DNA from: Pseudomonas sp. Q11
GTDB taxonomy: Bacteria; Pseudomonadota; Gammaproteobacteria; Pseudomonadales; Pseudomonadaceae
Direction of reading: 5' to 3'
Length of the DNA stretch: 64,000 nt
Assembly (NCBI RefSeq): GCF_024494355.1
Contig: NZ_JAKNQY010000014.1
Span: forward strand, 62,001-126,000
Part shown: piece after piece, positions 55,090-64,000 of the stretch
Numbering within the stretch: the stretch's first letter is position 1
Layout of the letters: every line of letters begins with the position of its first letter
The notes under the pieces: model-generated
Seen by the model: the letters and a program-made list of their open reading frames with translations, nothing else
Database searches by the model: none
Told to the model about the DNA's origin: nothing
Program-made: the position numbers and the translations under genes

Positions 55090-56484
55090 ATGAGCCGTAT
55101 CGAAACCGACAGCCTTGGCCAGGTTGAAGTCCCGGATGAAGCCTACTGGGGCGCCCAGACGCAGCGCTCCATGATCAACTTTGCCATTGGCAACGAACGC
55201 ATGCCGCTGTCGGTGCTGCACGCCCTGGCGCTGATCAAGAAAGCCGCCGCGCGGGTCAATGACCGCAATGGCGACTTGCCCGCCGACATCGCGCGCCTGA
55301 TCGAACAGGCCGCCGACGAAGTCCTGGCCGGCCAGCATGACGACCAATTCCCGCTGGTGGTCTGGCAGACCGGCAGCGGAACCCAAAGCAACATGAACGC
55401 CAACGAAGTGATCGCCGGGCGCGCCAACGAGCTGGCGGGCAATCCGCGCGGCGGCAAGAGCCCGGTCCACCCGAACGATCACGTCAATCGCTCCCAGAGT
55501 TCCAACGACTGTTTCCCCACCGCCATGCACATCGCCGCCGCCCAGGCTGTCCATCAGCAATTACTGCCGGCGATCGCCGAGTTGTCCGGCGCGTTGGCAG
55601 AGCTGGCGGCGCGCCATATGAAACTGGTCAAGACTGGTCGCACCCACATGATGGATGCCACGCCGATCACCTTCGGCCAGGAACTGTCGGCCTTCATCGC
55701 CCAGCTCGATTACGCCGAACGGGCGATCCGCGCAGCGCTGCCAGCGGTTTGCGAGCTTGCCCAGGGCGGCACGGCAGTGGGCACCGGGCTCAATTCGCCC
55801 CACGGTTTCGGCGAAGCAATTGCCGCTGAACTGGCGGCGCTGTCCGGCCTGCCATTTGTCACCGCGCCCAACAAGTTCGCGGCGTTGGCCGGCCATGAGC
55901 CCCTGACCACGTTGTCCGGCGCGCTGAAGACCCTGGCCGTGACCCTGATGAAGATTGCCAATGATCTGCGCCTGTTGGGTTCCGGGCCACGCGCCGGGTT
56001 CGCCGAAGTGAAACTGCCGGCCAATGAGCCCGGCAGTTCCATCATGCCCGGCAAGGTCAATCCGACCCAGTGCGAAGCCTTGTCGATGCTCGCCTGCCAG
56101 GTCATGGGCAATGACGTGACCATCGGTTTCGCCGCCAGCCAGGGCCATTTGCAACTGAACGTGTTCAAGCCGGTGATCATTCACAACCTGCTGCAGTCGA
56201 TCCGGCTGCTGGCCGATGGCTGCAGCAATTTCCAGCAGCACTGCATCGCCGGGCTCGAACCGGATGCCGAGCAGATGGCGGCGCATCTGGAACGTGGCTT
56301 GATGTTGGTCACCGCCCTGAACCCACACATCGGCTACGACAAATCCGCCGAAATCGCCAAGAAAGCCTACGGCGAAGGGCTGACCCTGCGCGAAGCGGCC
56401 TTGCAGCTGGGGTATCTGACCGATGAAGAGTTCGATGCCTGGGTGCGGCCGGAAAATATGCTGGAGGCGGGTAGCCAGGGCTGA
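55090..56484 (+). CDS. fumC: Fumarate hydratase class II
   Basis: Iron-independent fumarase of the TCA cycle, 464 residues, acting as a tetramer. Family motifs are YWGAQTQRSMINFAIG, the substrate-binding TGSGTQSNMNANEV, NRSQSSNDCFPTAMH, and the signature GSSIMPGKVNPTQCE beginning at about residue 315. The length is as expected. It is monocistronic by appearance. Pseudomonas usually has more than one fumarase; this one is not next to sodA or fagA, so it is not the iron-starvation copy. Confidence 0.97.
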   Translation: MSRIETDSLGQVEVPDEAYWGAQTQRSMINFAIGNERMPLSVLHALALIKKAAARVNDRNGDLPADIARLIEQAADEVLAGQHDDQFPLVVWQTGSGTQSNMNANEVIAGRANELAGNPRGGKSPVHPNDHVNRSQSSNDCFPTAMHIAAAQAVHQQLLPAIAELSGALAELAARHMKLVKTGRTHMMDATPITFGQELSAFIAQLDYAERAIRAALPAVCELAQGGTAVGTGLNSPHGFGEAIAAELAALSGLPFVTAPNKFAALAGHEPLTTLSGALKTLAVTLMKIANDLRLLGSGPRAGFAEVKLPANEPGSSIMPGKVNPTQCEALSMLACQVMGNDVTIGFAASQGHLQLNVFKPVIIHNLLQSIRLLADGCSNFQQHCIAGLEPDAEQMAAHLERGLMLVTALNPHIGYDKSAEIAKKAYGEGLTLREAALQLGYLTDEEFDAWVRPENMLEAGSQG

Positions 56485-56531
56485 GATGTGTGCTTCGTTG
56501 GGCGCAAAGAGTGCGCTCAACACAGCCCCCC

Positions 56532-56621
56532 TGTGGGAGCGAGCCTGCTCGCGATGAGGCCGGTCGGCTCGACATCATTGTCGACTACCAGGCCGCTATC
56601 GCGAGCAGGCTCGCTCCCACA
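56532..56621. repeat. REP pair
   Basis: Inverted copies of TGTGGGAGCGAGCCTGCTCG and its complement after fumC, with about 36 bp between them. Confidence 0.88.
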
Positions 56622-56649
56622 AAAGAGCTGTTCTTCTTGCAGTCGCGGT

Positions 56650-57612
56650 CTATCGCCCGACAGCCAGTCGCCCGCGCCGGGCCCTGAGCCCGGCAATCAG
56701 CGAAGGCCCCAGGGCAACCAGCGCCGAACCCAACACCACCAGTACCGCCCCGCCATACCCCAACAGATTGATCTGCTCGGCATGCACGTAATCGGGCCAC
56801 CACCAGGCTGCCAACGCCACTGCGGCGAAGGTCACCAGCGGGGTGATAGCCAGGGTCGCGCTGACCCGTGACGCTTCCCAGTGAGCCAGGGCCTCGGCAA
56901 ACGCGCCGTAGGCGATCAGCGTATTGAGGCAACAAGCAAGCAGTAGCCAGCCTTGCAACGGGCTCAGTTGCAGCGCCTCCAGCGGATGCACCCAGGGCGT
57001 GAGCAATAGCGCGCAGAACAGGTAGATCACCATCATGACCTGCAACGAGTTCCACACCGTCAACAGTTGCTTCTGGCCCAGGGCATAGAAGGTCCAGACC
57101 GTCGACGCCAGCAACACCATCAGCACCCCGGCGGTGTAATCGCTCAAGGAAGTCAGCAGTTCGCCGAGGCGCTGGTTGAAAAACAGCGCGAAACCGATCA
57201 ACAACACCAGCAGGCCGATGCCCTGCCCCACGCTGAAACGCTCCTTGAACACAAACAGGCTGGCGACCAGCAACATGATCGGCCCCATCTGCACCACCAG
57301 TTGCGCGGTGCCGGGGCTCAAGCGATTGAGGCCCATCAGGTACAACACGTAGTTGCCGACCAGCCCCAGCACCGCCATCGCCACCAGCCAGCCGCCGCGA
57401 GGGCCCAGCACCTTGCGACTGGGCAAACGCCCGGTGGCCGTCAGATAGATGAACAGCAAGCCGCCAGACACCAGCAAGCGAAACCAGGTCACGGTGACCG
57501 GGTCCATCACTTGCAGCACTTGCTTGAGCTTGATCGGCAGAATGCCCCACAGCAGGGCGGTCAGCAGGGCGAGGAGCAGGCCGTAGACCCAGCGACCGGA
57601 CGATATGTGCAT
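56650..57612 (-). CDS. EamA family (DMT) transporter
   Basis: Inner-membrane protein of 320 residues with ten hydrophobic helices in two EamA repeats (GLLLALLTALLWGILPIKLK at the start; GVLMVLLASTVWTFYALGQK for the second). Drug/metabolite transporter superfamily; the substrate is unknown. The ATG at 57612 has GAGGA four bases upstream and begins MHISSGRWVYGL; the longer frame is not supported. Confidence 0.9.
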   Translation of the reverse strand: MHISSGRWVYGLLLALLTALLWGILPIKLKQVLQVMDPVTVTWFRLLVSGGLLFIYLTATGRLPSRKVLGPRGGWLVAMAVLGLVGNYVLYLMGLNRLSPGTAQLVVQMGPIMLLVASLFVFKERFSVGQGIGLLVLLIGFALFFNQRLGELLTSLSDYTAGVLMVLLASTVWTFYALGQKQLLTVWNSLQVMMVIYLFCALLLTPWVHPLEALQLSPLQGWLLLACCLNTLIAYGAFAEALAHWEASRVSATLAITPLVTFAAVALAAWWWPDYVHAEQINLLGYGGAVLVVLGSALVALGPSLIAGLRARRGRLAVGR

Positions 57613-57802
57613 GCAATCCTCGAAGCTCAAGACAAAGAGCCTCCATTCTAGGCGCGGATTGCGCGGGGACACAGGGACAGTTAGGTCGTGGACGTCCATG
57701 AGACTGTACGGGTCGTTGCCGTCGATCGCCTGGCCAGGCGCGAATCAAGGACTGCACATAAGCTCAGATAAACCGACTTCGCTGCCCTTTTGGAGACCCG
57801 CC

Positions 57803-58042
57803 ATGTTTGGCAAACGCGCCCAGGATCCTGCCCCTACGACGATTTTTCGCAGTGACCGGATCTGCCGGGTAAACGGCGAGTTTTATTTCAATACCCGGGA
57901 AGGCACCCAGGAAGGCCCGTTCGCCAGCCGCGAGGCGGCAGAACGGGAGATAAAAGCGTATATCGCGCGGATGCAGGTCAGTGTTCCAAGCCAGTTGAAC
58001 GCCACTTCCCTAGTTGAGCTCAACCCGCCCCCTGGAGCTTGA
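57803..58042 (+). CDS. DUF6316-like small protein
   Basis: Soluble protein of 79 residues, MFGKRAQDPAPTTIFRSDRI followed by CRVNGEFYFNTREGTQEGPF and a helix ASREAAEREIKAYI. I match it to a conserved Pseudomonas family (DUF6316) of unknown function. GGAG lies nine bases upstream of the ATG. The family name is from memory and less certain than the gene itself. Confidence 0.75.
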   Translation: MFGKRAQDPAPTTIFRSDRICRVNGEFYFNTREGTQEGPFASREAAEREIKAYIARMQVSVPSQLNATSLVELNPPPGA

Positions 58043-58071
58043 ATCACAACATCTGTGCGCGAGGATTTATG

Positions 58072-58190
58072 TGTGGCGAGGGAGCTTGCTCCCGCTGGGC
58101 CGCAAAGCGGCCCCAATGCCCCCAATACACCGTGTACCTAAAGGCTGACGACTGCTTCGCAGCCGAGCGGGAGCAAGCTCCCTCGCCACA
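58072..58190. repeat. REP pair, second family
   Basis: Inverted copies of the GTGGCGAGGGAGCTTGCTCC type, as at 44547-44650. Between them lies an inner GGGCCGCAAAGCGGCCCC palindrome. Confidence 0.85.
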
Positions 58191-58235
58191 AAAGCCCGTG
58201 ACGCCATAAGCTGAATTCAACCAGCGCCGTGGCGA

Positions 58236-59420
58236 TTAACGAACCGCCTCAAACAACCCCGTGGCTCCCATCCCGCCTCCCACGCACATGGTCACGATAC
58301 CGTAGCGCAGGCTGCGCCGTTGCAGCTCACGCACCAGGTGCCCCACTTGGCGCGAACCGGTCATGCCGAACGGGTGGCCGATGGAAATCGAACCGCCGTT
58401 GACGTTGTACTTCTCGTTATCGATTTCCAGCCGGTTGCGGCTGTAGAGGCATTGGGATGCGAAGGCCTCATTGAGTTCCCACAGGTCGATATCGGCGATC
58501 TGCAAACCCTTGGCCTTGAGCAATTTTGGTACCGAAAACACCGGACCGATACCCATTTCGTCCGGTTCGCAACCGGCCACGGTAAAGCCACGGAAAAAAG
58601 CCTTGGGCTTGAGCCCCAGGGCCAGGGCTTTTTCCAGGCTCATTACCAGGGTCATCGAGGCCCCGTCGGACAACTGCGACGAGTTGCCCGCCGTCACCGA
58701 ACCGTCTTCAGCGAACACCGGTTTCAAGCCCGCCAGGCTTTCATAGGTAGTGTCGGGGCGGTTGCAATCGTCGCGATCGACCACGCCGTCGAGAATCTGC
58801 ACCGCACCGCTGTTCTTGTCCTCGACCTTGTACTTGACCGCCATCGGTACGATCTCGTCGTTGAACAGCCCGGTCGCCTGGGCCTGGGCAGTGCGTTGCT
58901 GGCTCTGCAAGGCGTAGCGGTCCTGTTCTTCACGGCTGACCTGATAACGGCGGGCGACGATCTCGGCGGTCTGGCCCATGGGGAAATAAATCCCCGGCAC
59001 TTGCTCCTTGAGCAGCGGGTTGATCAGGTGATCGGTATTGACGCTTTTCATCGTCAGGCTGATGGATTCCACGCCACCGGCAACGATGATGTCGCTGCAA
59101 CCGGAGGCAATCTGGTTGGCGGCGATGGCGATGGCCTGCAAGCCCGAGGAACAGAAGCGGTTGAGGGTCATGCCGGCGGTGCCGATGCCCAATTGCGAAA
59201 GTACCGCCACGTTACGACCGATGTTATAGCCCTGGGCGCCCTCGTTGGAACCGGCGCCGACGATACAGTCCTCGACGCTGGCTGGATCAATCCCGTTGCG
59301 CGCCAACAATGCATCGACACAATGGGCCGCCATGTCGTCCGGACGGGTCATGTTGAACTTGCCGCGAAAGGATTTGGCCAGGCCGGTCCGCACGCTGTCG
59401 ACGATCACCACTTCACGCAT
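58236..59420 (-). CDS. Acetyl-CoA C-acyltransferase (thiolase)
   Basis: Thiolase of 394 residues catalysing thiolytic cleavage of 3-ketoacyl-CoA or its reverse. The catalytic triad is in place: Cys90 in LNRFCSSGLQA, His349 in IGHPFGMTGSR, Cys379 in MCVGGGMG. The sequence is of the fatty-acid/branched substrate type rather than FadA of the fadBA operon; no hydratase-dehydrogenase gene is adjacent, so the pathway is open. GAGGT lies upstream of the ATG. Confidence 0.93.
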   Translation of the reverse strand: MREVVIVDSVRTGLAKSFRGKFNMTRPDDMAAHCVDALLARNGIDPASVEDCIVGAGSNEGAQGYNIGRNVAVLSQLGIGTAGMTLNRFCSSGLQAIAIAANQIASGCSDIIVAGGVESISLTMKSVNTDHLINPLLKEQVPGIYFPMGQTAEIVARRYQVSREEQDRYALQSQQRTAQAQATGLFNDEIVPMAVKYKVEDKNSGAVQILDGVVDRDDCNRPDTTYESLAGLKPVFAEDGSVTAGNSSQLSDGASMTLVMSLEKALALGLKPKAFFRGFTVAGCEPDEMGIGPVFSVPKLLKAKGLQIADIDLWELNEAFASQCLYSRNRLEIDNEKYNVNGGSISIGHPFGMTGSRQVGHLVRELQRRSLRYGIVTMCVGGGMGATGLFEAVR

Positions 59421-59526
59421 GGCTGTACCTCAATTGTTGTTGTCGGTTAGGAGTGAATCGAGCATAAATCCACTGCATAACCGAGCGCGACAATCATTCA
59501 CCCCGCGTATGCGCTCCCATCGTCCG

Positions 59527-61047
59527 CTACCTGCCCTTCCTCGCCTTGCGGGCCTGCTTCCCAGAGCGCTCGAACGCCTCCTCCAGCGCTTCATTGAGCG
59601 TGCGCAACACCTTGACCCGCGCCCAGCGTTTGTCGTTGGCTTCTATCAGCGTCCAGGGAGAAATCTCAGTACTGGTGCGGTCGACCATGTCGCACACCGC
59701 CGCCCGGTAGTCATCCCATTTGTCACGGTTGCGCCAGTCGTCTTCGGTAATCTTGAAGCGTTTGAAGGGGATCTCCTCGCGCTCCTGGAAGCGCTCCAGT
59801 TGAGTCTCCTTGTCGATGGCCAGCCAAAATTTGACGACCACGACTTCGGCATCGGCAATCTGCTCCTCGAAATCGTTGATTTCGCCGTAGGCCCGCAGCC
59901 AGTCGGCCTTGCTGCAAAAACCTTCGACCCGCTCCACCAGCACCCGGCCATACCAGGAGCGGTCGAACACGGTGAACTTGCCCCGCGCCGGGATATGCCG
60001 CCAGAACCGCCACATGTAGGGATGGGCGCGCTCTTCCTCGGTGGGCGCGGCAATCGGCACGATGCTGTACTGGCGCGGGTCGAGGGCCGCCGCGACCCGC
60101 CGGATGGCTCCCCCCTTGCCCGCCGCATCGTTACCTTCAAACACCGCCACCAGGGCATGGCGGCGCATGCGCTTGTCGCGCAGCAGCCCGGAAAACCGCG
60201 CCTGCTCGGTGATCAGTTGTTCTTCGTAATCGGCCTTATCCAGGCGCAGGGTCATGTCCAGGCTGTCCAACAGCGTGATTTGGTCGTCCAGCGGCGGCAG
60301 TGGCGCCACGTTGACCTTCTCCGCCTTGATCTTTGATCGGTCCAGGGCCTGGCGCATCCCTTCGAGCAAGATCCGTCCGACCGTAAGGCTTCGATAACAG
60401 CTGTCCATGCCTTCGATCACATGCCATGGGGCGTAGTCACGACTGGTTCGGCGCAGTACACGCTCACCGTATTTGACGAACTTGTCGTAGGTCTGGGATT
60501 GCTGCCAGTCCAGCGGGCTGATGCGCCAGCTGTGCAGCGGGTCGTCCTTGAGCCCCTTGAGCCGGGCTTTCATCTGTTTCTTGGACAGGTGGAACCAGAA
60601 CTTGAAGATCAGCGCGCCTTCGTCGCAGAGCATTTTCTCCAAGCGCTCAGCCCCATTGATGGCCTGATCGAGCCGTGGGTCCTTGATCTGGCCATGAACG
60701 CGCCCCTGCAACATCTGGCTGTACCAATTGCCAAAGAAAATCCCCATGCGCCCCTTGGCCGGCAGCATCCGCCAATAGCGCCAGGCCGGTGGCCGCGCCA
60801 GTTCCTCGTCGGTCTGTTGATCGAACGTGCGCACTTCGATCAACCGCGGATCCATCCATTCGTTGAGCAATTTCACCGTCTCGCCCTTGCCCGCCCCTTC
60901 GATGCCGTTGATCAGCACAATGACCGGAAAACGACTCTGCTGGTGCAGCTCGTACTGGGCTTCGAGCAACGCCTCACGCAGTGCCGGCACTTGGGCGTCA
61001 TACGTGTCTTTATCAACGACGTGACCGATTTCAGCGGATTCGAACAT
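59527..61047 (-). CDS. pap: Polyphosphate:AMP phosphotransferase (two PPK2 domains)
   Basis: Transfers phosphate from inorganic polyphosphate to AMP, giving ADP. The 506-residue protein is a tandem of two PPK2 domains (about 10-230 and 270-500). Each has a P-loop-like motif: INGIEGAGKGETVKLL in the first and FEGNDAAGKGGAIRRV in the second. Both also carry the FGNWYSQML- or FDRSWYGRVL-type segment. This is the class II PPK2 arrangement. AAGGAG precedes the ATG at 61047. Confidence 0.94.
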   Translation of the reverse strand: MFESAEIGHVVDKDTYDAQVPALREALLEAQYELHQQSRFPVIVLINGIEGAGKGETVKLLNEWMDPRLIEVRTFDQQTDEELARPPAWRYWRMLPAKGRMGIFFGNWYSQMLQGRVHGQIKDPRLDQAINGAERLEKMLCDEGALIFKFWFHLSKKQMKARLKGLKDDPLHSWRISPLDWQQSQTYDKFVKYGERVLRRTSRDYAPWHVIEGMDSCYRSLTVGRILLEGMRQALDRSKIKAEKVNVAPLPPLDDQITLLDSLDMTLRLDKADYEEQLITEQARFSGLLRDKRMRRHALVAVFEGNDAAGKGGAIRRVAAALDPRQYSIVPIAAPTEEERAHPYMWRFWRHIPARGKFTVFDRSWYGRVLVERVEGFCSKADWLRAYGEINDFEEQIADAEVVVVKFWLAIDKETQLERFQEREEIPFKRFKITEDDWRNRDKWDDYRAAVCDMVDRTSTEISPWTLIEANDKRWARVKVLRTLNEALEEAFERSGKQARKARKGR

Positions 61048-61110
61048 GGACAGCTCCTTCCAGGGAATGGGGCAAGACTAGCGGATTGGACGCCCCCCCG
61101 TATGTTTGTG

Positions 61111-61222
61111 TGTAGGAGCTGTCGAGCGAAGCGAGGCTGCGATCTTTTGATCTTGATCGTTCGCTTTCCACTCAATTGTTTGGGACAAGATCGCAGCCTC
61201 GTTGCACTCGACAGCTCCTACA
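61111..61222. repeat. Long inverted repeat (GTAGGAGCTG family)
   Basis: Arms TGTAGGAGCTGTCGAG...GAGGCTGCGATCTTTTGATC and GATCGCAGCCTCGTTGCACT then CGACAGCTCCTACA. It is the same family as 8936-9033 and lies in the divergent gap between pap and mnmC. Confidence 0.85.
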
Positions 61223-61292
61223 GATGCATACGCATGGGAGCAATCGGTAATCGATCGGCTAGAATACCCTCCCAGTTTTCACCGAGCCTGCC

Positions 61293-63275
61293 ATGACACC
61301 CGTACAGCACCACGCCCAACTCGACTGGGACGATCAGGGTCGCCCGCGCTCCCGGGTGTTCGACGATGTGTATTTTTCCGACCAGTCGGGCCTGGAAGAA
61401 ACCCGCTACGTGTTCCTTGAACAAAACAACCTGGCCGAGCGTTTTGCCGCGCTGCCGGACGACGGGCGGCTGGTGATCGGCGAGACCGGGTTTGGCACCG
61501 GGCTGAATTTTCTCTGCGCCTGGCAGTTGTTCGAGCAGTGCGCACCGGCCGGGGCGCGGCTGCATTTTGTCAGTGTCGAAAAATTCCCCTTGAGCCCGCC
61601 CGACCTGCGCCGGGCACTGGACTTGTGGCCGCCACTCAAGCTTCAGGCGGATCAATTGCTTGCGCAGTACGTCGCAATCCATCAAGGCTTCCAGCGCCTG
61701 ACGCTGGCAGGTGGCCGGGTCACCCTGACGTTGTTGATCGGCGATGCCCTGGAGCAATTGCCGCAACTGGATGCGCAAATCGATGCGTGGTTCCTGGACG
61801 GTTTCGCGCCGGCGAAAAATCCCGAGATGTGGACCGCCGAGCTGTTTGCCGAACTGGCGCGGTTGGCCGCCCCCGGCGCGACCCTCAGCACCTTCACCAG
61901 CACCGGCTGGGTGCGACGGTTATTGAATGCGGCAGGCTTCAAGATGAAACGCACGCCAGGCATCGGCCACAAATGGGAAATCCTGCGCGGGATGTTTCTC
62001 GGTTGGCCGCAACTGACGCCCACACCGCCCCCGGTAAAACCCTGGTACGCCCGCCCCGCTGCGCACAGCGGCGAGCGTCGGGCCCTGGTGATCGGTGGCG
62101 GCCTGGCCGGTTGCGCCAGCGCGTCCAGCCTCGCGGCCCGTGGCTGGCAGGTGGCGCTGCTGGAACGGCATGCCGGGTTGGCCGAAGAAGCGTCCGGCAA
62201 CCCGCAGGGCGTGCTGTATCTCAAGCTTTCGGCCCATGGCACCGCCTTGTCGCAAATGATCCTCAGCGGTTTCGGTTACACCCGGCGCCTGCTCGAACAT
62301 CTGCAGCGTGGTGTTGACTGGGACGGCTGCGGTGTCTTGCAACTGGCCTTCAGCGACAAGGAAGCCGAGCGCCAGGCGCAATTGGCCGAGGCCTTTGCCG
62401 AGGATTTGCTGCATGTCCTGGATCAGCCCCAGGCCGAGGCGCAGTCCGGTATCGGCCTGGCCTGTGGCGGTCTGTTTTACCCGCAAGGCGGCTGGGTACA
62501 TCCGCCCGCACTGTGCCGCTGGCAGGCATCCGCCGCCGAGATTGAGGTACACGCCCACCATGAAGTCCTGGAGCTGCGGCGCGTTGATGGTCAGTGGCAG
62601 GCCTGGGATGGCGGGCGTTGCCTGGCCAGCGCACCGGTAGTGATCCTTGCCAGCGCCGCCGAGATCAAACGCTTCGACGCGGCCGCCGAGTTGCCCCTCA
62701 AGCGCATTCGCGGACAAATCACCCGCCTGTCGCAAACCGTACGCAGCCAGGCATTGCGCACGGTGGTCTGCGCCGAAGGCTACGTGGCCCCGGCACGGTT
62801 AGGCGAGCACACCCTGGGTGCCAGTTTCGATTTCAAGAACGACGACCTGACCCCCACCGCCGCCGAGCACGCCGGTAACCTGCAGATGCTGGAGCAAATC
62901 TCCACTGATCTGGTAGAGCGCCTGGACGCCAGCACCCTGGACCCGGAACACCTTCAGGGCCGCGCGGCGTTCCGTTGCACCAGCCCGGATTATTTGCCGA
63001 TTGTCGGCCCCTTGGCTGAGAGTCAGGCCTTCACCCAGGCGTATTCGGCGCTGAGCAAGGACGCCCGCCAGGTGCCGGACTGTCCATGTCCCTGGCTCGA
63101 TGGCTTGTACATCAACAGCGGCCACGGTTCCCGGGGCCTGATCACCGCGCCGTTGTCGGGCGAGTTGATTGCCGCCTGGCTGGACAACGAACCTTTGCCC
63201 CTGCCCCGAAGCGTGGCCGAGGCCTGCCATCCGAACCGGTTTGCGTTGCGGGCGCTGGTTCGGGGCAAGGCCTAG
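61293..63275 (+). CDS. mnmC: Bifunctional tRNA modification enzyme MnmC
   Basis: Completes mnm5s2U at the tRNA wobble position, 660 residues. The N-terminal part (about 1-245) is the SAM-dependent methyltransferase that methylates nm5U (GETGFGTGLNFLCAW; LDGFAPAKNPEMW). The C-terminal part (from about 263) is the FAD oxidoreductase that removes the carboxymethyl group (VIGGGLAGCASASSLAARGW; FRCTSPDYLPIVGP). Both halves appear intact. The ATG at 61293 lacks a strong ribosome-binding site. It is monocistronic. Confidence 0.97.
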   Translation: MTPVQHHAQLDWDDQGRPRSRVFDDVYFSDQSGLEETRYVFLEQNNLAERFAALPDDGRLVIGETGFGTGLNFLCAWQLFEQCAPAGARLHFVSVEKFPLSPPDLRRALDLWPPLKLQADQLLAQYVAIHQGFQRLTLAGGRVTLTLLIGDALEQLPQLDAQIDAWFLDGFAPAKNPEMWTAELFAELARLAAPGATLSTFTSTGWVRRLLNAAGFKMKRTPGIGHKWEILRGMFLGWPQLTPTPPPVKPWYARPAAHSGERRALVIGGGLAGCASASSLAARGWQVALLERHAGLAEEASGNPQGVLYLKLSAHGTALSQMILSGFGYTRRLLEHLQRGVDWDGCGVLQLAFSDKEAERQAQLAEAFAEDLLHVLDQPQAEAQSGIGLACGGLFYPQGGWVHPPALCRWQASAAEIEVHAHHEVLELRRVDGQWQAWDGGRCLASAPVVILASAAEIKRFDAAAELPLKRIRGQITRLSQTVRSQALRTVVCAEGYVAPARLGEHTLGASFDFKNDDLTPTAAEHAGNLQMLEQISTDLVERLDASTLDPEHLQGRAAFRCTSPDYLPIVGPLAESQAFTQAYSALSKDARQVPDCPCPWLDGLYINSGHGSRGLITAPLSGELIAAWLDNEPLPLPRSVAEACHPNRFALRALVRGKA

Positions 63276-63286
63276 CGCAGATCGCA

Positions 63287-63332
63287 GACACACCACAAAC
63301 CCTGTGGGGGACACACCACAAACCCTGTAGGA
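63287..63332. repeat. 23-bp tandem duplication
   Basis: GACACACCACAAACCCTGT and four more bases occur twice in tandem (63287-63309, 63310-63332). The second copy runs into the REP pair that follows. Confidence 0.8.
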
Positions 63333-63420
63333 GCTGAGCTTGCTCGCGATTGCGGTAGATCAGCCAGCATCTTAGTAGACTGATACGCCGCTATCGCGAG
63401 CAAGCTCAGCTCCCACAGGG
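63325..63420. repeat. REP pair (hybrid arms)
   Basis: Left arm TGTAGGAGCTGAGCTTGCTC, right arm GAGCAAGCTCAGCTCCCACA. The left edge resembles the GTAGGAGCTG family and the right edge the GTGGGAGC family. It lies in the 313-bp mnmC-asnO gap, with nothing else recognisable after it. Confidence 0.8.
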
Positions 63421-63588
63421 TCAGGGTCCTCTTATGCTTGAATCGCGCGGCAATCCCTGCAGCCCCACCCATCGGCTTATAACGCATTGATCTAAAACTC
63501 ACGCCAATCCCATCGGTCAGTTTCAAAGTACCCGCCATTTTGGCGTATGCTGTTTGACCCTCCCCAACGGAAAAACCGGTAAGGACCT

Positions 63589-64000
63589 ATGTGCGGATTA
63601 GCTGGAGAGTTACGTTTCGATCAACAACCTGCGGACCTTGCGGCCGTAGAGCGAATCACCCATCACCTGGCCCCTCGCGGCCCCGACGCGTGGGGTTTCC
63701 ACAGTCAGGGCCCCATTGCCCTGGGCCATCGGCGCCTGAAAATCATGGACCTGTCCGACGGCTCGGCCCAGCCAATGATCGACAATCAACTGGGCCTGTC
63801 CCTGGCCTTCAACGGCGCGATCTACAACTACCCTGAATTGCGCGCCGAGCTGGAAGGCCTGGGCTACGCCTTCTATTCCGGTGGCGACACCGAAGTGCTG
63901 CTCAAGGGCTATCACGCCTGGGGCGAAGCACTATTACCCAAGCTCAATGGCATGTTTGCCTTCGCCATCTGGGAGCGTGACGCCAAGCGGCTGTTCATCG
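63589..64000 (+). CDS. asnO: N-acetylglutaminylglutamine amidotransferase, 5' part
   Basis: Asparagine-synthase-like enzyme cut by the window edge after about 137 residues. The catalytic Cys2 follows the initiator (MCGLAGELRF), then HLAPRGPDAWGFHSQGPIAL, GHRRLKIMDLSDGSAQPM and FNGAIYNYPEL, all of the class II glutamine amidotransferase domain. The close match to the Pseudomonas enzyme that amidates N-acetylglutaminylglutamine, an osmoprotectant dipeptide, is from memory. The partner gene ngg should follow outside the window. AAGGA lies upstream of the ATG. Confidence 0.85.
   Translation, partial: MCGLAGELRFDQQPADLAAVERITHHLAPRGPDAWGFHSQGPIALGHRRLKIMDLSDGSAQPMIDNQLGLSLAFNGAIYNYPELRAELEGLGYAFYSGGDTEVLLKGYHAWGEALLPKLNGMFAFAIWERDAKRLFI

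Overview
The window is ordinary chromosome of a fluorescent Pseudomonas (P. fluorescens group). The evidence is GC-rich codon use, Pseudomonas-type REP palindromes between many genes, the gyrA-serC-pheA-hisC-tyrA/aroA-cmk-rpsA-ihfB gene order, and an O-antigen locus lying between ihfB and wbpM-comEA. No rRNA, tRNA, insertion sequence, prophage or CRISPR array was seen.

Layout. (1) 1-6843, minus strand: the high-affinity K+ uptake operon kdpF-A-B-C-D. kdpD is cut by the window edge and kdpE must lie to its left. REP elements sit between kdpB/kdpC and kdpC/kdpD, and a candidate KdpE site lies upstream of kdpF. (2) 7.2-10.4 kb: an ethanolamine-type permease, a small DUF2897 protein, a DUF1989 protein and a ComEA-like protein. 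(3) 10.5-27.7 kb, minus strand: the O-antigen (B-band LPS) cluster wzz, wbpO, wbpP, GT, acetyltransferase, wzy, wzx, rmlD-like, wbjB, wbjD, GT, wbpV, wbpL, wbpM. Its centre is AT-rich, as in horizontally exchanged serotype loci. Three nucleotide-sugar routes (UDP-GalNAcA; UDP-D-QuiNAc or D-FucNAc; an L-2-acetamido-6-deoxyhexose, argued here to be L-QuiNAc/L-RhaNAc) match one initiating transferase plus two glycosyltransferases, which predicts a trisaccharide repeat. (4) 27.9-40.1 kb, minus strand: LapA-domain protein, ihfB, a lipoprotein, rpsA with a structured leader, cmk, the tyrA-aroA fusion, hisC, pheA, serC, gyrA. This is the Pseudomonas aromatic/serine mixed-function supraoperon, with overlapping start and stop codons.

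(5) 40.6-45.5 kb: mtnA, divergent from mtaD-ubiG-mupP-yciK (methylthioadenosine salvage, ubiquinone synthesis, peptidoglycan recycling). (6) 45.8-50.3 kb: a diguanylate cyclase; a gene usually labelled TenA regulator that I identify as undA, the non-heme iron oxidase making 1-undecene from lauric acid; and a membrane GGDEF-EAL protein. (7) 50.5-54.9 kb, minus strand: ABC exporter, DsbA-like protein, trhO, a BolA protein and a DUF2059 protein. (8) 55-64 kb: fumC, an EamA transporter, a DUF6316 protein, a thiolase, polyphosphate:AMP phosphotransferase, mnmC, and the start of an N-acetylglutaminylglutamine amidotransferase gene cut by the right edge.

Most of the window is conserved housekeeping DNA. 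The points most worth a second look are the undA gene, the composition of the O-antigen cluster (cupin-less reductase, MurJ-like flippase, wzz separated by its own terminator), the rpsA leader, and the degenerate REP arrays in kdpC-kdpD and serC-gyrA.
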